Below are positions 33,346 through 43,990 of a stretch of DNA of 64,000 nt, in pieces (the first letter of the stretch is position 1; each line of letters starts with the position of its first letter). The notes below the pieces were generated by a model. It saw only the letters and a program-made list of their open reading frames with translations, was not told the origin of the DNA and did no database searches. Made by a program: the position numbers and the translations under genes. The stretch covers positions 29,997,054 to 30,061,053 of the forward strand of contig CM043788.1 of the NCBI GenBank assembly GCA_023974075.1, written 5' to 3'. Origin of the DNA: Chaenocephalus aceratus (Eukaryota; Chordata; Actinopteri; Perciformes; Channichthyidae).

Positions 33346-33835
33346 GTCAAAAAGTGCTAAAACTTCACATGCGTGCTAACAGTCCAGCCGTGAACATCTA
33401 CGGGACAGTTTTGAGATTTCTTCAAATGCCGTTGCCATGGCAACACAATGCTTGACATGAAACACGGTGTTCTCATAACTTCAGTGAAAATGCTCAAAAC
33501 AGCCCAAAACTTCACAGGTTTGGTAACAATGCAGCGATCAACATATCTAAGCGTAATATGGGGTGTCATCAAATACCGTTGCCATGGCGACAGATCATTC
33601 ACCATCAAGTTAGTTCAATAGTTTGCAGTTGAAATATTCTGCTGCTTTTCCAAGCTTTTTTACTTTCTTTTATTCTCTTATAACACATTCAAGCCCCCAG
33701 TGTTCATGTATCATTTCAATCTAAATTCTTCACTTTCTTCTTACACATTACATTTCAGCATAGCAATTCAGCATCAGCTTTTCAGCATAAAGCATTCCCA
33801 CTAGTAATTTCTTCAGGAATTGCATTCTCTAGTTT

Positions 33836-36537
33836 AGTTGTGTTGCCTTAACTTTCAGACTGACACTGTATTGGCTTTGAGTATAAATAATGTGTTTCTT
33901 CTGGTAGCTTACAATAGATCTGACAATTATTTGTAAGCAACTTGATCCAAGTCTCTGAGCCAGGAAATGTGAATTGCACTGAGACAAACACAGTGGGACT
34001 TTAATAGGGAAAATACTCATCTTGAAGATCGGGTTTATTTAAGAAACACGCACAATCAGGGGAGCTGTTTAGAGAAGAAAAAAGGAGACGGTTGAAATAA
34101 AAGTTTGAGGCACATCCTCATTAGGTTAGGTAAGAGACTGTGTGAGAGCTAGATGAAGTGGGAGCAATTGAGTCAAGAAGTGAGAGAAGTTAATAAAGGA
34201 GATAAAATCAGCTTCATCCATTAATCAGTATACAAGCCGAGAGCAGGAGAAAGCATCTTCCTGGTTTTCTGCAAGTGCTGGATAAACCCTTTTCATTATT
34301 GCACTTGTATTTAGCTACATTATCTCACTGTTTGTTAATAGGTGGTCGAGAAGGATGGACAAACATCAGAGGGAGAAGCAAAGAGCAAATAAGACCGACA
34401 CAGGGTTATAGTGATTGGCTAAGCCTGTTAAGCACAAACAACACAGCCACATAGAAAAGTCTGCCCGTGAACCCGGAGCGTTTTTATCTTTCTAATGAAG
34501 TGAGCCCTTTTAACCTCCTCACAACATTTGAAAAGGCTGGATAAAAGTTAGCTGATGAGAAGCACACACCATATACACCCAAGGACAACACAATTATACA
34601 CTTGCAGTTAGAAAAAACATGCCACTGCTCTTACAATACATATAACACTGCTGCATTACACTTGGGTAGCCAAACTCATCTACAAATGTTAATGTGGTCA
34701 CTAGCATCCACACATCTTATGCAGGTATCCTTGCGTAAGATACCAAGGCCCTTATATTCTTACTTGCAGGAGAGCAGAAATATAAAAACCTCAAATAACA
34801 GAGCTGTGAGTTTCCCAGACTCCCCACCTCCGACCCCTTCGTCTTTACCGCAGGGACCACTGCTCCCTCGTGACGACACCATACTCCTGCTTCTGCTCGC
34901 CTATGAGTCACTTTCATTGATGTGACATGCTTATGACGGGGTCCAACTCCGTCAAGGAAGCTGAGGAAGTGCAGAGCCAATAAGTTCCAAGTTTCCTTTA
35001 GGGAGCTAGCTTGGGGTCTGGGGCCTGTTTGAACTCTATGGCCCCGGCTTTAGGAGCCCCCCAAAATGTTAGCATACAAGGGTAAAGGGCTAATCCCCCC
35101 AGATTTTCACATACTGGGAGCTGAGGGGGAATACGGAAGTGTGCATGATACACTTACTGTATGTTCCCAGAGAATATCAGAGAGAAGTGAGCACAACTGT
35201 GCTATTGTTGAAGAAAATCTCATACATTGTATTCATCTTGTTCAGTTGTACCATTTATATAAATGTATGGAACCTCTATTTAAAAAACGAATAGTCCTTA
35301 AATTACAGTACATAAAATCACTTTTTGGCAAGTGTATACTGCACATATGGGCATTTATGCTTTTTATTACAATCAACACTGTGATTATACATTGAACGCA
35401 TGGCTTAGTCTCTGCATATTGCCTTTGCAGTAATGCCATAAGCAGACAAGCTTTGGCTCTGGGACTACATTTTATGATTAACTTTTCAGACTTCCATCTA
35501 TATGAACAGAAGAATCAATTTGAACCATCTGCCTGGCTCTTTCACCTCTTTCCCAACAGCCTATCGAAATGCAAATTGTGCAGGCGGATTAAAGTAAAAG
35601 CACATTCCCAACTAATGTGCCAGTATGAGCGCCTTTGACTAGAGGTTTGTATTGTTGGTATTGGTTGCTAAGAGATACTTGCTCTCTCATTTTAGGGGTC
35701 ACAAAATTAATGCTCCTAATTTTTGGTAGGAGAGCGCATCCGTGTAATTACAATAATCTTGGACTTTCCAGAGTTAAATGGAGATGATGCATCATGAACT
35801 TGTTGTACAGAACAGTAGAGAAAGAAGGGGGACACATTCAAGCATTTAGAATACAAACTTAGTTGGTGGGCTTTCCACCACATAATTGTGTTACACATGT
35901 GCATTGCTGCTGTGTATTTACAATTAATTTTCGTTAAGTAGTGCAATTGTTATCGGCTGTGCATTACTGCATGTGTACCATTTAACTTTCAGCACCAAGT
36001 GTATACAGTATGGCAAAAACCATTCACAAACACAACTGTAGGCCTCATCAAGCTGATTGCCAGGCAATACATCCCACCGGCTACATAGACCTACTCATCT
36101 TCCGCAAACATTTTCTACTCAACTTCACCTCCCTGGAATATTTTCACAGTTATAAACCACATACAGAAACAGAGCTGAGGTGCACTCTTCCCTGGGCCAT
36201 AGTGAATATAATTTGCATTGTAAGCATTAGCTCTTATCCAGAACCGCTATCAGTAAGAGGGCATGCATGGGTTTACAGGATGTTGCAGTATTGTCGACCA
36301 GAATGTGTATTATCAGCGTACTAAAAATGCAAATCATACTCTGAGAACAAAAATGAAAGATATGCAGTAGGCTACATATATTTATCCACCTAATGTACAT
36401 ACAGGTACAAATAAATGACCTGAACCTGAACCGGAACAATGAAGGGAGAAAAGAGGCATAGACTTTTCTAACACTGAAACATGAAATGTAAGGGTTACGT
36501 GTATATTCTGTAATTTGTTTTTTTCTTTCGTTATTTT
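33836..36537. other. No recognisable feature
   Basis: Unique-looking DNA with only short ORFs and no recognised domain, element end or RNA gene. Confidence 0.45.
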
Positions 36538-37243
36538 TAGGGCCGGGACTTTAACGCGTTAATTAAGATGAATTAATTACACAAAAATTAACGCATTTTA
36601 ATCGCACTTTAATCGCACTTATTTTTGCACAGCGGAACGTTTCTCACTGGATGAGTTTCAGGCATACCGATTATACTGGAGCACCAACTAACGTTCATGG
36701 CTTCAGCATGGGACTTCAAACAACAACAAACCACGGTGAACAATAGTCAAACATGAACGAACAAGCTGATGAGACCGCTTTGGTCGGCCCCGTGGATGGG
36801 AAATTTTGTTTTAAAAAACGGACGGATGGAAGCGTCGATAAGAGCACGGTTGTGTGCAAATTATGCAAAAAAGAATTTGCATATCACCGCAGCACATCAA
36901 GCCTAAAGTATCACCTAAATGCAAAGCATGTAGCAGCTAGCGTGGACGTTAGCCGGATTCCGAGTGCAAGGAACCACACCCTGACCCAACCCACACTCAA
37001 CCAGATGACTGGTTTCAGGGCCAGGATAAGTAAGTCCACGTCTGAGAAAATAACCAACTCCCTGGCTCACTGGATTGCACTCGACTGTAGTAGACCACTT
37101 GGAGTAAAATCCATGTGAAAATTGCTTCTCACTGTTCTCAGGTCAAATATGTATATTTGATTAAAAATGCGATTAATTTCGATTAATTAATTACAAAGCC
37201 TCTAATTAATTAGATTAATATTTTTAATCGAGTCCCGGCTCTA
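36538..37243 (+). mobile_element. hAT element with truncated transposase ORF
   Basis: Termini TAGGGCCGGGAC and GTCCCGGCTCTA are inverted repeats. Both flanks carry a perfect 8-bp duplication, GTTATTTT, at 36530-36537 and 37244-37251. Subterminal AATTAATTA and ATTAACGC repeats are present on both sides. Confidence 0.9.
36753..37118 (+). pseudogene. Truncated hAT transposase, BED-finger N-terminus
   Basis: Open frame of 121 residues. A BED-type zinc finger is complete: STVVCKLCKKEFAYH (C-x2-C) followed by SSLKYHLNAKH (H-x4-H). A linker with TLTQPTLNQM follows, then SEKITNSLAHWIALDCSRPL, matching the start of the helical region before the RNase H-like domain of ZBED/Ac-type hAT transposases. 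It stops there, about 500 residues short of a full transposase, inside a 706-bp element. The whole catalytic domain is missing. A short DNA-binding protein could still be made, which could act as a repressor; that is inference. Confidence 0.8.
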
Positions 37244-38225
37244 GTTATTTTCAATAAAAGTTTTTCATTGAAATCCTTTTGAGGGCAACATTGCAGTTAA
37301 CTTCCTTGTGAGTTGTGTGTTGATTATCCTCCAGAAAATAATCCAACTTCTTACTGCATGTCAACATTTTGGTGTTTTCCTATTCTTCATTGTGCTTCTC
37401 CATACAGTATCTGGCAGAGGTGGGAAGTCCTACATGTGCAAGTCATGAGCAAGTCTCAAGTCTTGACCTACAAGTATCAAGCAAGTCCCAAGTCCCTGTG
37501 GTGAGAGTCAAGCAAGTCAAGTCATTGCTCAGGTCAAGCAAGTCAAGTCATACGAAATTCTGATGAATAAGCCCAGTTTCCGCATTTAAATCAGTTAAAA
37601 GACAGTGGTTATGAAAATGGATTTAACCCACACTATGATCTTCATTACATACACAGTTAATCATTTGAAATCTAATTTAGACCGATGACAATCATATTAG
37701 ATTCATATTAACCCTAGAACTGTCTAGACAATATAGCTAGGACTCAATCAAAAAGTCTGTTCAAAAAGGCAGAATTCCAGGTAAGAAAATCATATGGCAT
37801 TTGCCATTACACATATTTAATTTAAATTTCTGTTAACACTAGAACCGCCAACAGCGTCAGCACCTACATAGATATCATTTTAAAATCATTTAATTTGTTC
37901 CTCTTCATAATTTCCTTATAAACTAAGTAGGACGATTTAAAACTCAGTTAATGGGTTAATTTAGAAATTGCTTCCGTTTATCATCATAACAGATCAAAAA
38001 GTTCAGATTCATTTTACAATAAATCAAGGAATGATGCACTTCTACAAACAAAAACAACATAATTAAAACATTTAAACAAACTACATTATTCAAAAGTTTA
38101 CAGTAACTTCTGATAATAACAGGGGAAATAAACGAGGCATCTCTCTCTCTCTCTTTAATCGATTTGAAACCAAGTCTAACGTAGCTTAAATTTAACGTTA
38201 GCTTTCTAGCTAACACAACACATGC

Positions 38226-38313
38226 ACGCATCTTTCTCTGTTTTTTTTTGTAGTGACGAATGAAGTTGGATGTTGTAGTGTACGTGTCACTGATCGTTAT
38301 GCTGCAAACCGCT
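38226..38313 (-). pseudogene. hAT transposase N-terminus, part after the DIRS insertion
   Basis: Minus-strand frame reads TAVCSITISDTYTTTSNFIR followed by HYKKKQRK. This is the second half of a BED finger: the TSNFIRHYKKK helix is clear, while one Cys of the first pair is missing. It continues in the same phase from the segment at 43607-43686. Confidence 0.7.
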
Positions 38314-38755
38314 GTTCTCATTCATAACACCCTGAACCCAAATACCCATTTCGGTCGCCGGGCGCTCGCCGGGCCGGCGCTCGCCGGGCGCTCGCCGGCT
38401 ACTCCTTCTGCTTTGCAGGAAGACGGTAGTACTAACGCTGTTAGTATTTAAAATCGACCTTGTCCTTCTCTCACCCGAGAAAGTAAGGTAGGTCCGATTT
38501 TTTCAAGCTAGCAGCACACCCGTTGCTAGCTCGCTCCCTCTCTACCGACACCACGGTAGCGAGGACGTTTTTTCTTGTCTCTTCTCTACGGAGGAAGAAA
38601 GGATTTAAGGAGCATACTGCCACACCAGTTAGTATTCTCCGGGAATAAAAGACCCACACCGTCCTTTTCTCCGGATTAAGGACAAGGTGGTAATATCTTT
38701 TCCTCCCGTCCCACCTGTCGAGAGCAGGCCCTCTCCACGCCACGAGGCGACCAAG

Positions 38756-40299
38756 ATGGACGCCCCTCTCCCTCACACCAGAGGAGTCAGGGACTCGGTG
38801 GCTCGACTCTGCTGCTGCGGGTTGAAGATCTCGGGCACAGACACACACCAGGTCTGTTCGTCCTGCCTCGGGCTGGAACACGCCGAGGCGCTATCGACAA
38901 CCCCGGCTCATGCGGACATTGTGTCCGCTTCACCGTTAAGAGCCTCCGCCGACGGTTAGCACGACAAGCTAGCCTGTCGGAACAGGACCCCCCCATGTCC
39001 ACGGACCCGCCGGCCGGCAGTCAAGACACGGGGGCGTCCGCCACAGAGAGTGAGCCCCTCTCCGTGTCGGTCTGGGGCTCACTATCTGCGATGGCCATAG
39101 AACCGGAATCCCGCGCCCTGGCAGGCCAGGACCCGGTGACGGCAAGACATGCGGGAACGGTTTCCCGCGCTCCACCAAGCTGGGGCTCTCGGTTAGACCT
39201 CACCATGGTCTCACCCGCGGAGGATGTCCTCGGGCTGGACTACGAGGAGGACGAAGAAGAGGACGCCTTGGTGTTCCTCCTGTCCGAATCGGATGAACAG
39301 GAAGAGGACACCTTCATGTCACCGGCTCAGGCTGCAAAGCCTGAGGCGAGAGCTGCTCTCCCGGGCAATAGCACACCAGCTTCACCCGGTCTGAGCATGG
39401 ACCTGCAGGATGTGTGTAAACGCGCTGCAGCCAGACTCAACGTCCCGTGGCCCGAAATGGCCAAGGAGACCTCCAGGTCCCGCTACGAGGGAAAACATCT
39501 TCCCCAAGCAGCGGGGAAAAAGAGACAACTCCTTCCAGTCTTCCCGGAGATGTTGGATGAGGTGTCGGTCTCGTGGAGAGACCGGCCCTTCAGCAACAAG
39601 GTCCCAATCCAGGGTGCCTCCTCCCTAGACTGTGACGGAATGGAGAAGCTCGGCCTGCTCCGCATGCCGCCCATGGAACCGCTGGTAGCGGCTCACCTTC
39701 TCCCAAAGGTGGGCCCGTCACCAAGCAGGAACCCCACGCTGCCAGCAAAGTTGGACCGCTTTCAGTCAGCAATGACTGAAAAGGCCTACAAAGCTGCAGC
39801 GTTGTCCGCCAGGGCCCTGAACGTGTCCTCGCTGTTAACCGCCTACCAAGCGGAGCTCTGCGAGGACCTGTCGGGTAACCCGGGGGCAGCCACTGTGGAC
39901 GAGATGGCAGCGGTCACGGACATTTGTCTCCGTGTCCAACGCTGCGCCGTCCAGGCCACGGGCAAGGCAATTGGGATCATGGTGGTGCAGGAAAGAGCGA
40001 GATGGCTCAACCTCACCACTCTCCCAGACCGGGAAAAGGAGGATGTGCTGGATCTGCCCATCGTTCCCGAGGGAATCTTCGGCTCCGCTCTCGCCTCCAT
40101 GCAAAGGAGGTGTGAGACGAAAAAGAGGGAGGACGAGGCACTCCACCTCTGCCTCCCTCGAAGGGTCCAGCCGCTGCTCTCGCAGCAGCAGTCCTCTGCC
40201 CAAGCTGCCTCGAACTCTGCTCGGTTTAAAGCACCGAAGACGCAGAGGTCGCAGCTCACCCCGAGTCCCCAGCCCAGGCTGGAGACAAGGGCAGGCTGA
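38756..40299 (+). pseudogene. DIRS copy 2 gag
   Basis: Homologous to copy 1 gag along its length, starting MDAPLPHTRGVRDS at the ATG 38756. The cysteine cluster (RLCCCGLKI ... HQVCSSCLGLEHAE) is present. A one-base deletion near 38890 shifts the frame, and the reading resumes in the ORF from 38995 (MSTDPPAGSQDTG). The conserved middle part is intact, including the Leu codon where copy 1 has TAG. A TGA at 40297-40299 replaces a Trp codon of copy 1 and removes about 30 C-terminal residues, whose basic tail is still readable to about 40388. Confidence 0.85.
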
Positions 40300-40656
40300 C
40301 CTAGAAACTCTCCGGTTCCGGCTGCAGCTCAGGCTCAGCCAACCCAGAATTTCGGCCAGCAGTCGAGGAAGAAGAAGCGAGCGGCGTGACAGCCCCTCCT
40401 TCTCCCCTCCGTGAATGTGTTCCCGCCGCCTCGAGAGATGCCTAAACACCATCCTCAAGTCTGCACAAACACATGTCACACATTGGTTGATCCTTCTGTC
40501 ATAAAACATTTGCCGCTGACGCATCCAGGCTTCAGGCCGAGGGCGCAGCTCAAAAAAATGTAAAGAAAATCAATAAAGCCAATAAACAGCCCGTCAATTG
40601 TTTCCCTTCTGAGAGCAGCTACGGCATCTCTCAAAAGGCGGATTACTGACGGGTCT

Positions 40657-43222
40657 GTGAAGGCACCACCGCCAAGCGCATGCGCAATGCCGGCTGGGGC
40701 TTTAAGGGCACCACCGCCACGCGCATGGGCAGTGTCGGTGGGTATTGTCGATAAGGGGCACCACTGTGTTCAGACACTAGAGGGCCCCATAACACAACAA
40801 ATAGACACTCAGACAGGAGGAGATGTGCCATCCTCACTGGCTCTAAGGAGCACGCAGTGGAAGATGCTCACATCATCTACTTGGGTTTTCAAGACAGTAA
40901 CACGGGGCTACAGACTCCAATTCGCTGTCACCCCTCCTCGCTTCTCGGGCATTCTGCACTCGCAGGCCCGAGGATAGTCAGCCCTCATATTGGAGAAAGA
41001 GATTCTCTCACTCCTAGAAAAGAGGGCTATATCTATTGTACCCGGCGAGCAGAGTCAGGGCGGCTTCTATTCCAAGTACTTCCTCGTTCCCAAACGGGGA
41101 GGGAACGGAATTCGGCCAATACTTGATTTAAGGGCTCTGAACAAATATCTAAAAAGATATAAGTTCAGAATGCTCACTCACACATCTCTGCTGCGGCTCG
41201 TGCGAAAAGATGACTGGTTTACATCAGTCAACCTGAAAGATGCGTATTTTCACATCCCAGTATATTACCCACACAGGAAATATCTGAGGTTCGCATTTCA
41301 GGGGATCTGTTATGAATACAGAGTACTCCCCTTTGGTCTGTCTCTCAGTCCAAGGGTGTTTGTACGGTGTACGGAAGCCGCGATAGCCCCGTTGAGACAT
41401 CAGGGCATTCACCTGGCGACCTACCTGGACGACTGGCTGCTTCTCGCACAGTCGGAGCAGGAGGCTGTTACGCAGACAAATGTCCTCGTAAAGCACCTGC
41501 TCAACCTGGGTTTCATAATAAATACAGAGAAGAGCATGTTGTGCCCCGCGCACACTATACTCTTCCTGGGTTTACGCCTGAACTCGGTGCCCTTTTCAGC
41601 TCACTTGTCAGCGGAAAGAGTGAAAGCTTTCAGAGCTTGTCTTGCTCTTTTCCAGCTGCGCAAACATGTTCTCTTCAGATCATGCTTGCGATTGCTGGGG
41701 CTCATGGCGTCAGCCATCCTGGTTGTAAGACTGGGACGCTTACACATGAGGGAGTTTCAGCGCTGGGTGTCCGCCCTAAAACTAAACCTAAGTGATGGTT
41801 ACTGTGAGATGCGTAATGGCACTGCGCCACTGGCTGCACCCGACTTTTCTAATACGAGGTGTGCCCATGGGTGCTGTCCTTTCACGGAAAGTGGTCACCA
41901 CGGACGCATGTCTGACAGGTTGGGGAGGTATTTATGAAGGTCGCCCGGTTCTCTGGAGCAGAGACCTCCAGCGGGGGCGCACATAAATTACCTGGAGATT
42001 TTAGCGGTGTTTCTCACTGTGACGGAGCGGATCACATGAGTGACTGACTCCGCCACTGACAGCCGACACACACACGCACACACAGTCACACACCAAACAT
42101 TTCCTGCTCTCTTCCTAAAAAGAAACCATGCAATGTATTATTTATTGTGTGTTTGTTAATTTGTTAAATGATTATGTTAAGAGGTGGTTAACCTGTTTAT
42201 GTTTGGGTCGGATTGTTATATTGAAATGTGGTTTGGAGTGTAATTGTTGTCACCTGTTGACGGTAAGCCTGGTGGGAAGGGCTACGGGTTAATAAGGGAC
42301 GGGGTTGGCCCTGGAAGGGGAACTCGGGGAATGTTGCAGAGAAGGCAACAGCTGGGACGTGTTCGAGAGATCGTTGCAGAGAAGGCAACAGCTGAACACG
42401 TTTACTCTCCGGGAGTGATGGACGTTTGATTTGGACATTTATTTATTCTGTTTAAGTTGTGCTGGTTCGTTATTTAATTTTTTTGATGATGTTATTAAAG
42501 TTTTGGAGTTTAACCCAACCGACTAGGCCAGTGTTTTGAACGGAGAAATAGAGCCCCGTCACACTCACCCTAAGACGTTTTCTGCCTTTCCTCAGGGGAC
42601 ATCACGTCCTCGTGAGGACAGGCAATACGACCACAATATCGTATATTAACCGCCAAGGGGGTTTGCGTTCTCTCCAGTTACACACACTGGCGCGCAAAAT
42701 TATCCTATGGAGCGGTAGACGTCTCCTCTCTCTGAGAGCGACGCACGTACCGGGAGTGATGAACCTCGGGGCAGATCTACTGTCCAGAGGTGCACCAGTT
42801 TATGCGGACTGGACTCTACATCCAAGGATTGTGAGCCAGCTGTGGGTGCGTTACGGCAGAGCCGCAGTGGATCTGTTCGCATCGAAAGACAACGCTCAGT
42901 GTCAGCTGTTCTTTTTGATGCGGGATCTGAATGCACCGTTAGGCGTGGATGCACTCGCGCACGATTGGCCCCCGGGCCTTCTGTACGCTTTTCCACCCTG
43001 GCTCTGATACCTCCAACTCTGGCCAGAGTGAGAGAGCAACGCCACACACTTATTCTGATAGCTCCACACTGGCCAGCTATGTACTGGCTAGCGGAGATAT
43101 ATCAGCTGCTGTGCGGGCAGCCATGGCAGCTCCCACTACGCAGGGACATACTGTCCCAAGCGGGGGGGGGGCGATCTTTCACCCACATCCAGAGCGCTTG
43201 GCTCTATGGGCCTGGCCCCTGA
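40657..43222 (+). pseudogene. DIRS copy 2 reverse transcriptase-RNase H, split by a solo LTR
   Basis: The frame begins before 40800 and carries a nonsense codon (TAG 40975-40977, Glu in copy 1). It continues open from 40990 with the segment missing from copy 1 (GFYSKYFLVPKRG). RT motif A reads FTSVNLKDAYFHI: the catalytic Asp is Asn, a change consistent with CpG decay. YLDDWLLLA is kept. A deletion near 41785 shifts the frame before RNase H (TDACLTGWGG at about 41900). The LTR interrupts at 42018. After it the RNase H third acidic position again reads VRTGNTTT (codon 42621-42623), as in copy 1. Further one-base changes near 43000 and 43165 break the C-terminal region. Confidence 0.85.
42018..42563. 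mobile_element. Solo LTR inside DIRS copy 2
   Basis: Begins TGTGACGGAGCGG and ends CCCCGTCACA, that is TG...CA with short inverted ends. The flanks are a perfect 5-bp duplication, CTCAC, at 42013-42017 and 42564-42568. A 5-bp duplication and these ends fit a Ty3/Gypsy-type LTR. ATTAAAG near 42495 may be its polyadenylation signal on the plus strand. No internal region remains, so it arose by LTR-LTR recombination. Confidence 0.85.
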
Positions 43223-43261
43223 GCGGTACCATAATCGGGGGTGCTTTGTCATAATGACCAA

Positions 43262-43350
43262 GCCCCCTGTGTCCTGGGCTATCCCTTACAAGGGCAAGCC
43301 TGTTACTAAGCAACGGCTCTCCCACTGTTCTGTGGAAGCAATTGCTGTGG
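43262..43350 (+). pseudogene. DIRS copy 2 recombinase remnant
   Basis: A short stretch corresponds to SWANPHKGKPVTRQRLSHW of copy 1 (here with IPYKGKPVTKQRLSHC). All the rest of the recombinase gene, including the catalytic Tyr region, is deleted. Confidence 0.75.
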
Positions 43351-43396
43351 GGCCCGTATAAGTCAGAGCTCGCAGGCACCCTCGGGTTCGCGAGAA

Positions 43397-43606
43397 GAGG
43401 TGCTTATTTTGAATGACGCATGCGTCGTGGCGCAAGCTACTTATAGGGGGTGATTTCCCTGACGCTGACGTCAAGATCACCAGCCAATCAGGATTGGCGT
43501 AATGAGATTGATGCTTCTGTTTGCTCCGCGATGAGGCGTATCCCATAGTGAGACATCTCACTTCATGTTACTCTGAGATCTGGGGTTACGTAAGTAAACT
43601 ATAGTT
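43397..43606 (+). repeat. DIRS copy 2 right inverted terminal repeat and end
   Basis: GCGAGAAGAGGTG...GAATGACGC...GCGCAAGCTACTTATA is the inverse of 19185-19262. It runs on to CATAGTGAGACATCTCAC and GGTTACGTAAGT, shared with the right end of copy 1. Confidence 0.8.
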
Positions 43607-43686
43607 CTCTTCTTATTACCGTCATCGACAAAATAATCCTTGAATCCAAACTTCACTATTTTTGGAGTAAAGCTAGCCGCTGCCAT
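43607..43686 (-). pseudogene. hAT transposase N-terminus, first part
   Basis: Minus strand from ATG at 43686: MAAASFTPKIVKFGFKDYF, then VDDGNKKR up to the DIRS junction. The V-x-x-GFKDYF pattern is an N-terminal BED-finger lead. The reading phase matches the second part at 38313 when the DIRS element is left out, so the exon was in frame when it was hit. Confidence 0.75.
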
Positions 43687-43990
43687 GTTAACTGAGACTC
43701 CTGCCTTCTAGTGGGTTGCCAGGTTTGCGCGCATGGCGCTATAATCACGTTTTTCGAACTAAACGTAATATACACAAACAAACGCAAATATACAAAAACA
43801 AACGCAAATATTTAATTTTAAACAGTCAAGTCCTTTCAAGTCATCTATCTCAAGCTTAAGTCAAGTCTCAAGTCATGAATACCAAGTAAAAGTCAAGTCT
43901 TTTATCAATGTTAGTCAAGCAGGTCTCAAGTAAAAAAATATGCGACTCGAGTCAAGTCATGTGACTCGAGTCCCCACCTCTGGTATCTGG

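Larger units (their letters stand above)
29826..33835. mobile_element. Composite fish repeat with GTGGGAATGCT ends
   Basis: The left end GTGGGAATGCTGATACAGC and the right end AAAGCATTCCCAC (to 33801; family-like sequence continues to about 33835) are inverted. The first bases form a perfect hairpin, GGAATGCTG-ATA-CAGCATTCC at 29829-29849. The interior contains repeated blocks with TTGCCATGGCAAC and CATAACTTC that I recognise as a common teleost repeat, but not its superfamily. Two complete elements are nested in it (about 30446-31060 and 31251-32206). No target duplication was identified. Confidence 0.55.
38317..43606 (+). mobile_element. DIRS-type retrotransposon, copy 2
   Basis: Closely related to copy 1 over gag, RT and RNase H. 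The left inverted terminal repeat is missing, whereas the right one is well preserved. GTTCTC lies at both borders (38314-38319 and 43604-43609), so the insertion joint carries a short identity including GTT. A solo LTR (42018-42563) sits in the RNase H region, and most of the recombinase gene is deleted. Confidence 0.88.
37415..43982 (-). mobile_element. hAT element hosting DIRS copy 2
   Basis: Termini CAGAGGTGGGAAGTC and GAGTCCCCACCTCTG are inverted repeats. Both flanks carry a perfect 8-bp duplication, GTATCTGG, at 37407-37414 and 43983-43990. Subterminal regions on both sides are dense AAGTC/CAAGTCA arrays. Without the DIRS insertion (about 38317-43606) the element is about 1.3 kb. It keeps the first exon of its transposase on the minus strand, split by the insertion. 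Confidence 0.9.

Noticed and set aside
35066..35395. 109-codon plus-strand ORF in the quiet 33.8-36.5 kb region
   Set aside because: No domain, codon pattern or splice context to support it as a gene.
39835..40524. 229-codon minus-strand ORF
   Set aside because: Antisense shadow of DIRS copy 2 gag.
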